A DNA stretch of 16,983 bases from CAYVFC01 sp964450715 (GCA_964450715.1 CAYVFC010000162.1:1-16983), one strand, 5' to 3'. Counted from the first letter of the stretch, positions 1 to 7,250 are shown. Notes: generated by a model from the letters alone, not told the origin. Made by a program: numbers and translations.

Positions 1-2
1 GA

Positions 3-1028
3 GCCGGGGGGAGCGGAGGCGGCGCGGGCGGCGGCGCGGGCGGCGGCACGCCGCCGGGCGAGGAAGAGGATTGCGTCGCCACCGGCCAGTCGGTGGAAAG
101 CGGGGTGCAGCCCGCCGACATCATCATCGCCGTGGATCAGTCGGGTAGCATGGATGAAGAGACGGTATGGGTGCAGGACCAGATCAACGCCTTCAGCCAG
201 CAGATCATCGCCAGCGGCATCGATGTTCGCGTGATCCTGATCGCCGGCAAGCCGTCCAATCCCACGGCCGAGAACCCCATCTGCGTGCCGCCGCCTCTGG
301 GAGGCCCCGGCTGCGCGAACAACGAACCCACCTTTTTACAGGTCGACCAGCACGTGGACAGTCACGATGCGCTTATCCTGATCCTGTCGACATACGATTC
401 ATACAAGCACCTGCTGCGACCCAACGCGCAGAAGCATGTTCTGGTGATAAGCGACGACGATTCGGACCTTCCGGCTGCCGACTTTGACGCGCAGTTGAGA
501 GCCCTGGGCGCCGGGTTGTTCGATCAATACATTTTCCACGGCATATACTCCTTCACCCAGCCGGACGAGGTGACCTGCATCGCCACGCTCTATTCCGATC
601 CGTGCTGCTATTTCTCGGCCGGGGTGGGTGTCGACTACGGCACGCTGGCGGCCGATACCGGCGGGATCGCCGCCAATCTCTGCGAACAGCAATTCCAGCC
701 GGTGTGGGACGCCCTGGCGCAGCAGGTCGTCACCGAGGCCGAGCTTGCCTGCGAGTGGGAGATCCCCGAGCCGCCCGACGGCCAGCAGATCGATCCCACC
801 CGGGTCAACGTCGAGTTCACGCCCGGCAGCGGGCAGCCCGTGGCCATCGGTTACCTCGACGATCCGGGCAAGTGCGGCAGCGTTCCGGACGCGTGGTTCT
901 TCGACGATCCGGTCGCGCCCACCAGGGTCTACGTATGCCCGCAGACCTGCCAGACCCTGCAATCCGAAAGCGTGGCTCAGATAGAGCTCAAGTTCGGCTG
1001 CGCCCGCAAGCCCGTGGCCGTGGAATGA
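3..1028 (+). CDS. von Willebrand factor A-domain protein, 5' end outside window
   Basis: The reading frame is open from the left edge, so the gene starts upstream; an internal GTG at 93 is not its start. The first visible residues form a Gly/Ala-rich linker (GGSGGGAGGGAGGG), then a short acidic segment. A VWA domain follows: a hydrophobic strand leads into DQSGS (fragment residues about 45-49), the DxSxS metal-binding MIDAS motif, and a later VISDDDSD strand could supply the MIDAS aspartate. Several cysteines in the second half suggest an exported, disulfide-bonded protein. VWA domains usually bind protein ligands through a divalent metal ion. By analogy with the other Gly-linker lipoproteins here, the missing N-terminus probably carries a lipoprotein signal, but that is inference. 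The partner is unknown. The stop is TGA, and no gene follows closely on this strand. Confidence 0.85.
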   Translation, partial: AGGSGGGAGGGAGGGTPPGEEEDCVATGQSVESGVQPADIIIAVDQSGSMDEETVWVQDQINAFSQQIIASGIDVRVILIAGKPSNPTAENPICVPPPLGGPGCANNEPTFLQVDQHVDSHDALILILSTYDSYKHLLRPNAQKHVLVISDDDSDLPAADFDAQLRALGAGLFDQYIFHGIYSFTQPDEVTCIATLYSDPCCYFSAGVGVDYGTLAADTGGIAANLCEQQFQPVWDALAQQVVTEAELACEWEIPEPPDGQQIDPTRVNVEFTPGSGQPVAIGYLDDPGKCGSVPDAWFFDDPVAPTRVYVCPQTCQTLQSESVAQIELKFGCARKPVAVE

Positions 1029-1036
1029 TACCGGAG

Positions 1037-1075
1037 CCGGGGTCTGAATCCGGGGTCCGGAACCGGGGTCGGTGT
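1037..1075. repeat. 13-bp tandem repeat, three copies
   Basis: The octamer CCGGGGTC recurs at 1037, 1050 and 1063 with an exact 13-bp period, starting 9 bp after the VWA gene stop. The last five positions of each unit differ. It is non-coding and its role is unknown. Confidence 0.7.
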
Positions 1076-1094
1076 TAGAGATAGAGATATAGAT

Positions 1095-1130
1095 GAGATA
1101 AGGGAGATAAGGGGACGAGATAAGGGGACG
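1095..1130. repeat. GAGATAAGGG short direct repeats
   Basis: GAGATAAGGG occurs at 1095, 1104 and 1117; the last two copies extend to GAGATAAGGGGAC. The block follows an AGAGATAGAGATATAG stretch and leads directly into the REP-like motif at 1128. Confidence 0.6.
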
Positions 1131-1151
1131 GTCCTGCAAATTTGCATTGTT
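1128..1151 (+). repeat. REP-like motif, copy 1
   Basis: This 24-bp sequence starts ACGGTCCTGCAA and contains the palindrome GCAAATTTGC. A copy differing at two central bases lies in opposite orientation at 10428-10451. It is preceded by AAGGGG, giving GGGGACGGTCC. Motifs beginning GGGGAC.GTCC are common near REP-associated tyrosine transposases (Y1_Tnp) in this part of the bacteria (general knowledge). No such transposase is seen in this window. Confidence 0.55.
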
Positions 1152-2241
1152 CCTTGGGCAGCTTGAGCTACTACTACGGCCAGCTCGATCAGCCGCGCCC
1201 CGACGAACCGTGGATAGGCCTCGACGACCGTACGCTACCTTAACCAGCGGCGTGTCGAGCACCGCACCGATCAGCGCTTCGAGATAGAAGGACAAAAAAA
1301 GCTTCTATCGAATGTACGGTCAAGAACGAATTTATCCGTCCACCGGACTATTTCCTCGTTTGACCGTACGGAGTCCGGCGAGGTTACGGGTCTTGGCGCT
1401 ACCTCGCGAACGGCGAGGCGATGGGTCAAGGCTACCGCGCGGGGTGACGCGGCGGTCTTGAGATCCTCTCGAGCGATACGTCGCCCAGGGCTTTCGGGGG
1501 CTTCCTCGTAGTCATTGAAACCTCGATATGCTCCGTAAAAAATCGGGCACCATGCTTCTATCGGGGTGTTGGCGAGGAATGTTCTCTCCATAGGCCGAGC
1601 TGGTGCCCCGCCGCTACGGGCTCCTTCAAACCCGCACTTTCATCATCGCAGCGTCAAGCCAGCATGCCGGTCTTTCACAGTACGCACGGACGATGAAGTG
1701 CTCATCGTTTCGCGATCGCCTACATTATGACCGAGGCAAAAGCCGTGTGATGTCTAGACCCGGGCGAGGGCGCGTCGTTTTGGTGACCGATGGGGACTAA
1801 GGAGGCGATTGAATCCACAACGTAGAAGGTATCGGAATAGCCCTTGGGTTTTCCTTCGTACTCATTCTTTTCTCAACAGAAGTAATGGTATGTCCATCCA
1901 TTCCTACTTCGCATACACTGTCTCACTCGAGTCTCGCTCGACAGGTTAGGTATATGCAATGTATTCTCGGACGACGTTGTCGACCAGATTGGCCGAAAGA
2001 AGGGTCGTGCGTGTTGCTTGCTAAGGGGAGTCCGCGTGGTATATCCCTTAGCATCTGGTGATTTCCCGTACAGGCCTCTTCAGCCAGATATTCACAGCAC
2101 TACCACCGTGATATCCGTATCCTGCCAGCTCTCGGCCCTATCAAAGGTGTATTCTACCAGTATTCGCTTTCTAATCAGCGCCTCTAGCAGAATCGGAGTA
2201 TATGTCCTAAAATTAGAGGATAAATCAGCGGAGGTGTTGCC
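1152..2241. other. 1.1-kb region without a convincing gene
   Basis: By eye this stretch is less GC-rich than its neighbours and no frame gives a recognisable protein. Open frames exist (minus strand 1271-1591, plus strand 1603-1800), but they lack convincing ribosome-binding sites and family motifs. Two weak hints of decayed coding DNA are seen. One frame near 1162-1242 reads like a protein tail (SYYYGQLDQPRPDEPW...). The frame 1371-1511 contains LGATSRTARRWVK followed by an RGDA...RSSR-like segment, resembling the helix-turn-helix of IS481-type transposases. Neither is strong enough to call. The DNA becomes more AT-rich from 1820 to 2225, which would suit a promoter region for the gene stub at 2242. 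Confidence 0.5.
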
Positions 2242-2424
2242 GTGAATGTGTTCCAGCAGCGCAATTATCGAGCGTTCTTGCGCGAATACTACGAGCACAA
2301 GAAGGAAAAAGAGTACGGAATTTCCTGCCGGTCATTTGCCCGCAAGGCGCGACTTCGCTCGCCAATCTACTTGAAGCTGGTGGTCGAGAGGTCCAGCGTG
2401 AGCTTGAGGACCTTGAGGACCTGA
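2242..2424 (+). pseudogene. TIGR02147-family protein, N-terminal stub
   Basis: The start is GTG at 2242 with GGAGG at 2230-2234, a good ribosome-binding site. The first ~49 residues match the conserved N-terminus of the TIGR02147 family (first described as a Fibrobacter paralogous domain): NYRAFLREYYEHKKEKEYG, then SFARKARLRSPIYLKLVVE. Homology ends at about 2390; the frame then runs through unrelated codons to a stop at 2424. Full-length members are typically around 250-300 residues, so most of the protein is missing. The lipoprotein gene starts only 29 bp later, so the missing part appears to have been replaced by that gene. These proteins are thought to have regulatory roles, but the function is poorly established. 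A 60-residue peptide could still be made from the intact start. Confidence 0.75.
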
Positions 2425-2453
2425 GGGGCTTTTTGGATTTGGAGCGGGCCACG

Positions 2454-4448
2454 ATGCGTCGTACGCACACAGCCACACTCTTTATCGTCCTTCTCGTCAC
2501 GGGTGTGTCTATCGGCATTGAAGGCTGTAGCTGCGATACTAGGATGCTGACTCTCCCGGATGATGACGCAGCTACCGAACGCGACGATGTAGACGGCTCC
2601 ACCGGTAATATCGGGGGGGATGCGTATCCGGGCGACCGGGACGCCGCTACGGATCCCTGCGCCAACGTTGGCTGCGGCCTCGCACCCATGTGTGGCCAAC
2701 CCTGCGAATCGGATTGTGGATGTTGCGACTGTGTACCAGGCGATGCGTGGTGCTTGGCCGACCGTTCTGGGAGAGTCGTGTGCGACACCGCCAACGGTTG
2801 CCACATGGAAGTACCGTGCGAATCCGACGAGGTCTGCGTCGAAGGGGAATGCCTGCCCGCCCATGATCCTGACTGTAGAGCTGTTGACCCGCTGGCTTTT
2901 GGCGATTGCACCACGTACGTCGGCGTCGCATTCGATGGCACCTCCTGCGTCGGGGTTAGCGGCTGCGGGTGCGAGCCGGACTGCGATGCATTTTTCGATA
3001 CGGCCGAAGCCTGCGAAGCGGCGTGCGGGAATCTTGTCAACTGTCCCTGCGCCGACGGCAGTACCACGGTGACAACACCCGAGGAGGTGATCAGCAGCCC
3101 CGACGCATTCATAGGCAACCAAGTGTGGCTAACCGGTACGGTGGTAGCGGGCCGGGGCGTGGATATGGTCTGCGATCAGGTCGAATGCTCGGAGTTGTAC
3201 CCGTGTTGCCAACCATGCGGGGCGGCGGCCAAGATCGACGGGATGATCACCCTGTCTGGACCGAATGGCGTTGGCGGCTACACCGAGTGCAACGGAAACA
3301 ACTGTGAGCTGACCTGCACGCCTCCCGAGGGTGGGCACTTCTGTATCGAGGGAACGATTCGCGAAGGCGACAACGATGGCTTGCCAAGATACTACCTGGA
3401 TGTGGACCTGTCGCAGACCGAGTCATATTGCGAGATTCAGATGTGTGAACCGGTGCCGCCCAGCATCGAAACTTGTTGCACTGGCTACGCCGTGGTGGAA
3501 GGTATCGGTCCGGAAGGCTCTGACCGATGCGGATGCATTTGCGGGCCCTATAGACCACATTATCCCTTTGGCACCCTTGAAGCCTGCGAGGCTGCCTGTG
3601 GCATCGGCACCGATACCAATACCGATAGTGTCGAGTACCTTGGATGTTCCCACGATGGCGCGGTCTCGCGCATATTTCTCTATCGCATCGATCGCACGAG
3701 ATCGATCTGCACGATTGTCGAGATCGAGGAAAACTTCGGAACGTCAGCCGACCCTAGTAGCAACTGCGAGCCACTGGGTCTCGTCAATGAACCCTGGTGG
3801 TGTCTATCCCGCGCGAGTGTGAGCAGCGATGTTGCCGCCTGTGAGGCACAGGAATTTCCGGGCGATACAACCCAAGCGATAGCGGTCACGGGGACGTTCA
3901 CCATAGATACGTCCGGGGTGGATATCGACGTCGATCTCGAATTTCCGAGCGGGGGCACTCTGCCCGAAACCGTGCACTTCCAGACGGCAAACTGCGAGCC
4001 GAACTGCACGACCGATGGTTGCCGTCCCTCGACCAACTGCACGAGTCTAACGCCCTCGCATTCTGGAAATAACTTCATTCCGCAAAGCGCTACTTGTCCT
4101 ATCGACCCGTCCCAACCGGCCTGCGCATCGGAAGATGTGGGGGCACTGGTTGCTCGCAGCAACGATTGCTTGATGCAATCATGTGCAGCCGTCGGCTTAT
4201 CGCCCTGGTCGCACGACTTCAACACGGAATTGGTGCTTTTAAGGGACCCCTTCGACGGCTGCGAGTGGCCGCTGGTCGTATACTCGGTGCTCGACTGCGG
4301 TGATCATATCGAGATCGAATTCTCGGTCATCGAGCCGTGCGAAACCTGCGATGCGCCCCATCCAATGTGGCATGTCCTTCATCTTCCCAACGATCCAAAG
4401 CCGGTGCATGCGACCGCAACGCTGCGGCAAGAGCTCGAGTGTCCTTAA
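2454..4448 (+). CDS. large Cys-rich secreted lipoprotein with Kunitz-like half-domains
   Basis: The ATG at 2454 is chosen because it begins a lipoprotein signal: MRRTHT, a hydrophobic stretch, and the lipobox GIEGC with Cys25 as the lipidated residue; GGAG lies 9 bp upstream. The product has 664 residues. After a short acidic linker there is a dense Cys region (about 68-140). Two related modules follow at about 145-192 and 342-383. Each ends in F.T.EACEAACG, like the C-terminal helix of BPTI/Kunitz domains, though the full Kunitz cysteine pattern is not clear. Between them (about 200-330) lies a segment containing VWLTGTVV that may be a small beta-barrel. The last ~280 residues are beta-rich with scattered cysteines and unrecognised. 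It is probably a cell-surface or periplasmic protein of unknown function. Its stop is 11 bp from the end of a truncated convergent kinase gene. Confidence 0.85.
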   Translation: MRRTHTATLFIVLLVTGVSIGIEGCSCDTRMLTLPDDDAATERDDVDGSTGNIGGDAYPGDRDAATDPCANVGCGLAPMCGQPCESDCGCCDCVPGDAWCLADRSGRVVCDTANGCHMEVPCESDEVCVEGECLPAHDPDCRAVDPLAFGDCTTYVGVAFDGTSCVGVSGCGCEPDCDAFFDTAEACEAACGNLVNCPCADGSTTVTTPEEVISSPDAFIGNQVWLTGTVVAGRGVDMVCDQVECSELYPCCQPCGAAAKIDGMITLSGPNGVGGYTECNGNNCELTCTPPEGGHFCIEGTIREGDNDGLPRYYLDVDLSQTESYCEIQMCEPVPPSIETCCTGYAVVEGIGPEGSDRCGCICGPYRPHYPFGTLEACEAACGIGTDTNTDSVEYLGCSHDGAVSRIFLYRIDRTRSICTIVEIEENFGTSADPSSNCEPLGLVNEPWWCLSRASVSSDVAACEAQEFPGDTTQAIAVTGTFTIDTSGVDIDVDLEFPSGGTLPETVHFQTANCEPNCTTDGCRPSTNCTSLTPSHSGNNFIPQSATCPIDPSQPACASEDVGALVARSNDCLMQSCAAVGLSPWSHDFNTELVLLRDPFDGCEWPLVVYSVLDCGDHIEIEFSVIEPCETCDAPHPMWHVLHLPNDPKPVHATATLRQELECP

Positions 4449-4458
4449 CCTGCGTCGG

Positions 4459-5082
4459 TCACCAAAACACGCGATTATCGCGCAGGGATTCGACATCACC
4501 CGGGATCACCACGCCGGCAAGCCCGGTGCCGGCTGCTGCGAGGTTGAAGTCGGAGCGCATCGCCTCCTCGATCCCGGGGTGGCGAACCTTGACCGCCACC
4601 TCCGTCGCGACCTTGTCGGGAAGGCGACCGCGGTGAACCTGGCCGATGGAGGCAATCGAGACCGGCTCGTGCTCGAGGGCGTCGAGCAGCTGCCCGGCAC
4701 GGCGTTCGCCCAGGTCCTCGCGCAGGACGGCCTCGACTCGATCGAAGGGGGTGGCAGCGGACTGCGTCTGTAGCAGACTCATCAGCTGACGGGCTTCCTC
4801 TGGCATCTCGAGCTCTAGATAGCTGAAGATCTGACCGAATTTCATCGGCAGGCCCTTGAGCTCACCCAGCCCGGAGACCAGCGTCTGGATTCGGCGGAAG
4901 TCACCAGCGCTAAGCGTCGCGTCCGCACCGCGGCGGCTCGTGAAGAACACGTTGGTCGCCATCCCCGCGCCGTTGCGGACGAAGCGGGACAGGCGGCCCA
5001 AGCCGCTTCCCGGCCCTCTCTCGGAATCGCTGCGCAGAGCCTCTACGAAGTGCTGCAGGCGGTCGATCCGTTCGTCCTCCAT
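4459..5082 (-). pseudogene. AarF/UbiB (ABC1) family kinase-like protein, C-terminally truncated
   Basis: The N-terminus begins MEDERIDRLQHFVEALRSD; the ATG at 5082 is favoured over in-frame starts upstream (5217) because the extra residues look non-coding, though no clear Shine-Dalgarno precedes it. ABC1-family hallmarks are visible: LKGLPMKFGQIFSYLE (residues 76-90, the KxGQ motif), EPVSIASIGQVHRG (139-152, the nucleotide-loop region) and VAVKVRHPGIEEAMRSDF (162-179, with the VAVK lysine). Homology continues to GLAGVVIPGDVESLRD (about residue 202), then the frame ends after NRVFW. The catalytic and metal-binding motifs of the second half are absent: 207 residues against roughly 430-550 normally. 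The protein therefore cannot be a complete kinase. The cut coincides with the 3' end of the lipoprotein gene on the other strand. Full-length relatives act in quinone biosynthesis or lipid homeostasis. Confidence 0.8.
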
Positions 5083-5289
5083 GGCGCCGAATAATGGCAC
5101 CGGCAGGCGCGCTGGGCCAATAGAATACGTTCTTCTGTTTCCACCAAATCGCTGCATTTTTCGAGTCGGAGACGGAGTCGCAAACAACCACCTCCGGCTC
5201 GGCGCTTCGGCTGGCATCTGACGCAGACGTTGCGCTTCGCACCAAGTCTGTCGCGCAACGACGCCGGTTTCTTGAACGAAACGGTATCC

Positions 5290-5318
5290 TTACGGTGTAC
5301 CCGTAGCAGGGGTACAAT
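5290..5318 (+). promoter_or_regulatory. promoter with palindromic operator-like site for toxin remnant
   Basis: TTACGG (5290-5295) and TACAAT (5313-5318) form a sigma70-like -35/-10 pair with a 17-bp spacer. Between and overlapping them is the inverted repeat GTACCC (5297-5302) / GGGTAC (5310-5315), a layout typical of autoregulated toxin-antitoxin operons. The -10 box directly abuts the GTG start at 5319, so a transcript would be nearly leaderless from that start. No binding protein is encoded here. Confidence 0.5.
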
Positions 5319-5564
5319 GTGAAGATGGTCAATACCGTCGTCATCACGAAGCGGGCGCAGAAGCTGTTACGTAAGGTTCCCCTGTAGGTTACCCAGAAGC
5401 TCGCCGGTTGGGTGATATCGGTCGAGGAAAAAGGAATCGAGGAGGTTCGTAAGATCACGGGATACCATGACGAGCCATTGACCGGAACGAGAAAAGGATA
5501 GCGTTCGATTCGCCTTCGGTTCCGAGGCGTCGCGCGAGAAAACCGAGTGGCGGCAAGTAGTTAG
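5319..5564 (+). pseudogene. RelE/HigB-type toxin remnant with two in-frame TAG codons
   Basis: Reading from GTG 5319 (or ATG 5325) gives MVNTVVITKRAQKLLRKVPL, a TAG at 5385-5387, then VTQKLAGWVISVEEKGIEEV, RKITGYHDEPLTGTRKG, a TAG at 5499-5501, then RSIRL. This is the signature of a RelE/HigB-like toxin subfamily, in which the family reads approximately GYHDEPL.G.R.GQRSIRL; the second TAG sits where Gln (CAG) is expected. After RSIRL the expected YRAIY-like end is gone and the frame runs out at 5564. No downstream HTH antitoxin gene is present: the next sequence is a tmRNA-like 3' end. Intact relatives are mRNA interferases inhibited by a partner antitoxin. TAG ends other genes in this window (14172, 16675), so these are real stops and the gene is dead. 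Confidence 0.75.
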
Positions 5565-5583
5565 CGCAACGCCCCGGCAGCGG

Positions 5584-5605
5584 TTCGACTCCCGCCGCCT
5601 CCACC
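5584..5605 (+). repeat. tmRNA/tRNA 3'-end-like direct repeat, left copy (possible att site)
   Basis: TTCGACTCCCGCCGCCTC followed by CACC looks like the T-loop (TTCGACT), the 3' half of the T-stem, and an acceptor end of the kind seen in bacterial tmRNAs (CCTCCACC). The 5' half of the T-stem (AGCGG) no longer pairs properly and no complete tmRNA precedes it. A copy with one mismatch over 22 bp lies in the same orientation at 7226-7247. Such 3' ends are common attachment sites for tyrosine-recombinase islands. Confidence 0.5.
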
Positions 5606-5661
5606 GTTACCTATTGGATTCTCGCCGACGAGGTAGACCTCGTTCCCTCCAGTTTGCAGCC

Positions 5662-6582
5662 TCAACCGGCCACGCAAGCATTAGCTTCGCAGACCGGCGC
5701 CGCCGCATCGGTGCAGTCCTCGTGCTTGTCGCACTGCACGCAGATCTCGTCCTTGCAGACCGGTAACGTCGCATCGGTGCAGTCCTCGTGCTTGTCGCAG
5801 GCGACGCAGTGGTCGCCCTTGCATACCGGCAGGCGCGGATCGGTACAATCGGCGTCGACTTGACAGAGCACGCACTTGCCATCGGATTTACAGATGGGCT
5901 CGGCCGCGCCGCAGTCGGTATCGCGAAGGCACTCAACGCATTTACCGCGCTCCACGTCGCAGAGGGGGTGTTTGCCGCCGTCGCAGTCGGCGTTAGACCG
6001 ACACACGTCGTGACACTTGTGGTCATTGCCGCACTCCTGCGCGGGGCCGCAATTCGCGTCGATCAAGCACTGCCGGCACTCGCCCACCTGTAAGTCGCAG
6101 ACCGGCTCGGCCGCACCGCAGTCGCTGTGCAGGGCGCACTCGGAGCACTGAGCCCGTTCTTGTTGGCAGACCGGATGCTCTCCGTCGCAATCGCCATCCG
6201 AGAGACAACCTACGCAGCGGCCGGTCGGCGTCTCGCAGATAGGCGCTTGGCCGCCGCAATCGCCGTCGGCCGCGCACGCTACCTCGCACCGATGCTCTTC
6301 CGGAAAGCAGGTCCGGCCGGTACCGCAGTCTTCGTTGGAGCCGCACTCGGCACATTCGCCGAGCACGCAGATCGGACGCGCCGCGCCGCAGTCGCCGTTT
6401 TCGAGGCACTTAACGCAACCGAGGGATTCGCTACAGCCGAACTGGCATTTCTTGCCGTCGACGCTGCAGTGGCTCGCCTCTTCGTCCCTATCGTCCGAGC
6501 ACGCCGCGTATCCGAGCGCGAGCGCCACCGCGCAGGTTAGGCCCGCTAATAATGAATTCGTCGTGAACGGCTTGCCCGCCAT
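5662..6582 (-). CDS. Cys-rich repeat lipoprotein (11 repeats)
   Basis: The start is ATG at 6582, preceded by AAGGAGT at a good distance. The 306-residue product begins MAGKPFTTNSLLAGL, with a lipobox GYAAC and lipidated Cys28. After a short charged segment (CSDDRDEEAS) almost the whole protein consists of 11 repeats of about 20-25 residues with the pattern C..C....DC....P.C.....C. Examples are VECLRDTDCGAAEPICKSDG and VACDKHEDCTDATLPVC. Such repeats are common in secreted myxobacterial-type proteins and should form a rod of small disulfide-linked units; the function is unknown. The last two repeats are nearly identical at DNA level, showing recent duplication. The gene lies 31 bp downstream of the small interrupted gene at 6614-6994 and may have shared a transcript with it. 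Confidence 0.9.
   Translation of the reverse strand: MAGKPFTTNSLLAGLTCAVALALGYAACSDDRDEEASHCSVDGKKCQFGCSESLGCVKCLENGDCGAARPICVLGECAECGSNEDCGTGRTCFPEEHRCEVACAADGDCGGQAPICETPTGRCVGCLSDGDCDGEHPVCQQERAQCSECALHSDCGAAEPVCDLQVGECRQCLIDANCGPAQECGNDHKCHDVCRSNADCDGGKHPLCDVERGKCVECLRDTDCGAAEPICKSDGKCVLCQVDADCTDPRLPVCKGDHCVACDKHEDCTDATLPVCKDEICVQCDKHEDCTDAAAPVCEANACVAG
5704..5799 (-). repeat. internal 30-bp exact repeat in Cys-rich gene, 66-bp period
   Basis: The 30 bp at 5704-5733 and 5770-5799 are identical and lie 66 bp (22 codons) apart, coding twice for the CDKHEDCTDA part of the last two repeats. This indicates recent slippage or unequal crossing-over within the gene. Confidence 0.85.
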
Positions 6583-6613
6583 ATCCGACTCCTTGTTTGT
6601 CCAGTAATCGTCT

Positions 6614-6994
6614 CTACTCGATCGAACCATCCCAGCCAATGCCGAAACCGCCGTCCAGACCGCCGTCCGCGTCCGGAAACGTCCAGGGGTCGCATACCTC
6701 CACGGCCGGATCGCAGACCGGGCAGTCGCCCGGGACTACCTCTACGGTGTTGTCCTGCCGCTTGCTCGGCGAGGCGTGCACGTTCTCGATTACCGCATCG
6801 CCGTAGCCAGCGTCGCCGAACGCCGCACCGTCGACCCATATCTCGTAGACCACGCATTTCCCGTCGAAATCTCCCCGCACGCCGTTAGCGTCCGTGACAA
6901 AATAACTCATCCATCTTTCGGGCGGGACGGCCCCGTCTGCTGCGTTGCTCCTCCTCAAAATACTCCCGGTATTTCTCGTCGTCGCGCCTTGCAT
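6614..6994 (-). pseudogene. small Asp/Gly-rich protein gene interrupted by a MITE-like element
   Basis: The current frame begins at an ATG (6994) inside the palindromic element, which supplies about the first 36 residues. The original sequence starts at about NGVRGDFDGKCVVYEIWVDG and ends DADGGLDGGFGIGWDGSIE, including a C..C....C cluster (CPVCDPAVEVC). No known family is recognised. Removing the element (6888-7044) and one copy of its 3-bp flank joins this frame to an open frame upstream on the same strand (reading VVSLNATEQTT), giving a continuous frame of up to 165 codons from 7268. The insertion therefore probably broke a once longer gene. The true start is unclear; a GTG in the VLVVSLNATEQ segment is possible, and no signal peptide is visible. 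The Cys-rich lipoprotein gene follows 31 bp downstream. Confidence 0.5.
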
Positions 6995-7044
6995 CCGGGG
7001 CCGTCGCGCTCCGAAATCTGATCGAGTTATTTTGTCACGGACGC
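6888..7044. mobile_element. 157-bp palindromic MITE-like element
   Basis: The outer 21 bp (6888-6908) starting GCGTCCGTGACAAAATAACT are repeated exactly in inverted orientation at 7024-7044. Weaker inverted similarity extends about 50 bp inwards (shared TTTCGG and GACGGCCCC). The exact centre (6966) is flanked by AAATAC/GTATTT, so the whole element can fold on itself. TTA flanks both ends (6885-6887 and 7045-7047), a likely 3-bp target duplication. There is no room for a transposase, so it would be mobilised in trans. A further partial end (CGGACGCTTAGT) occurs at 7187-7198. Confidence 0.75.
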
Positions 7045-7225
7045 TTAGTCGTCTGTTCAGTCGCGTTGAGACTTACCACTAACACCGACCGGCGTCCCCT
7101 CGGACACCTTCTAGAGAATGATATCACAGCGCAGAGCTGCCTCAAGACCGGGGCCATCGGTATTGCGCGACTCCGGGTCCGGTCCGGACGCTTAGTAGGA
7201 AGCAACCGGACGGGGTCGGTGCCGT

Positions 7226-7247
7226 TTCGACTCCCGCCGCCTCTACC
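7226..7247 (+). repeat. tmRNA/tRNA 3'-end-like direct repeat, right copy (possible att site)
   Basis: This matches the left copy at 5584-5605 except for one base (CTCTACC against CTCCACC). Similarity continues loosely upstream (AGTAG..AGC.AAC in both). As in the left copy, the T-stem is not properly paired. The two copies enclose 1.6 kb with the two minus-strand genes and the MITE-like element. Confidence 0.5.
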
Positions 7248-7250
7248 TTT

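Noticed and set aside
399..1295. 298-codon minus-strand open frame opposite the VWA gene
   Set aside because: It is the antisense of a clear VWA domain and continues through tandem repeats. It has no recognisable motifs and is a by-product of GC-rich codon use.
1271..1591. 106-codon minus-strand frame starting MERTFLANTPIEAW
   Set aside because: It has no ribosome-binding site or family motif, lies in a repeat-adjacent region, and has competing frames of similar length.
4449..4486. Small inverted repeats (CCTGCG/CGCAGG and CGCGATTATCGCG) after the lipoprotein stop
   Set aside because: The stems are short and no T-run follows, and part is AarF coding sequence, so a terminator is not supported.
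5160..5303. Plus-strand frame reading ALRLASDADVALRTKSVAQR before a stop at 5303
   Set aside because: It reads like a protein tail but has no start or recognised family. It partly overlaps the upstream region of the AarF-like gene, so it is too weak to annotate.
5385..5501. Two TAG codons at Gln-like positions, suggesting TAG recoding to glutamine
   Set aside because: TAG ends other well-supported genes in the window (14172 and 16675), and the toxin also lacks its conserved end. Ordinary pseudogene decay explains it.
6530..6545. GTTAGGC, resembling an integron attC core site
   Set aside because: It lies inside the signal-peptide coding region of the Cys-rich lipoprotein and has no partner core at a suitable distance. 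A similar GTTAGGT at about 1944 is also isolated. No integrase is present.
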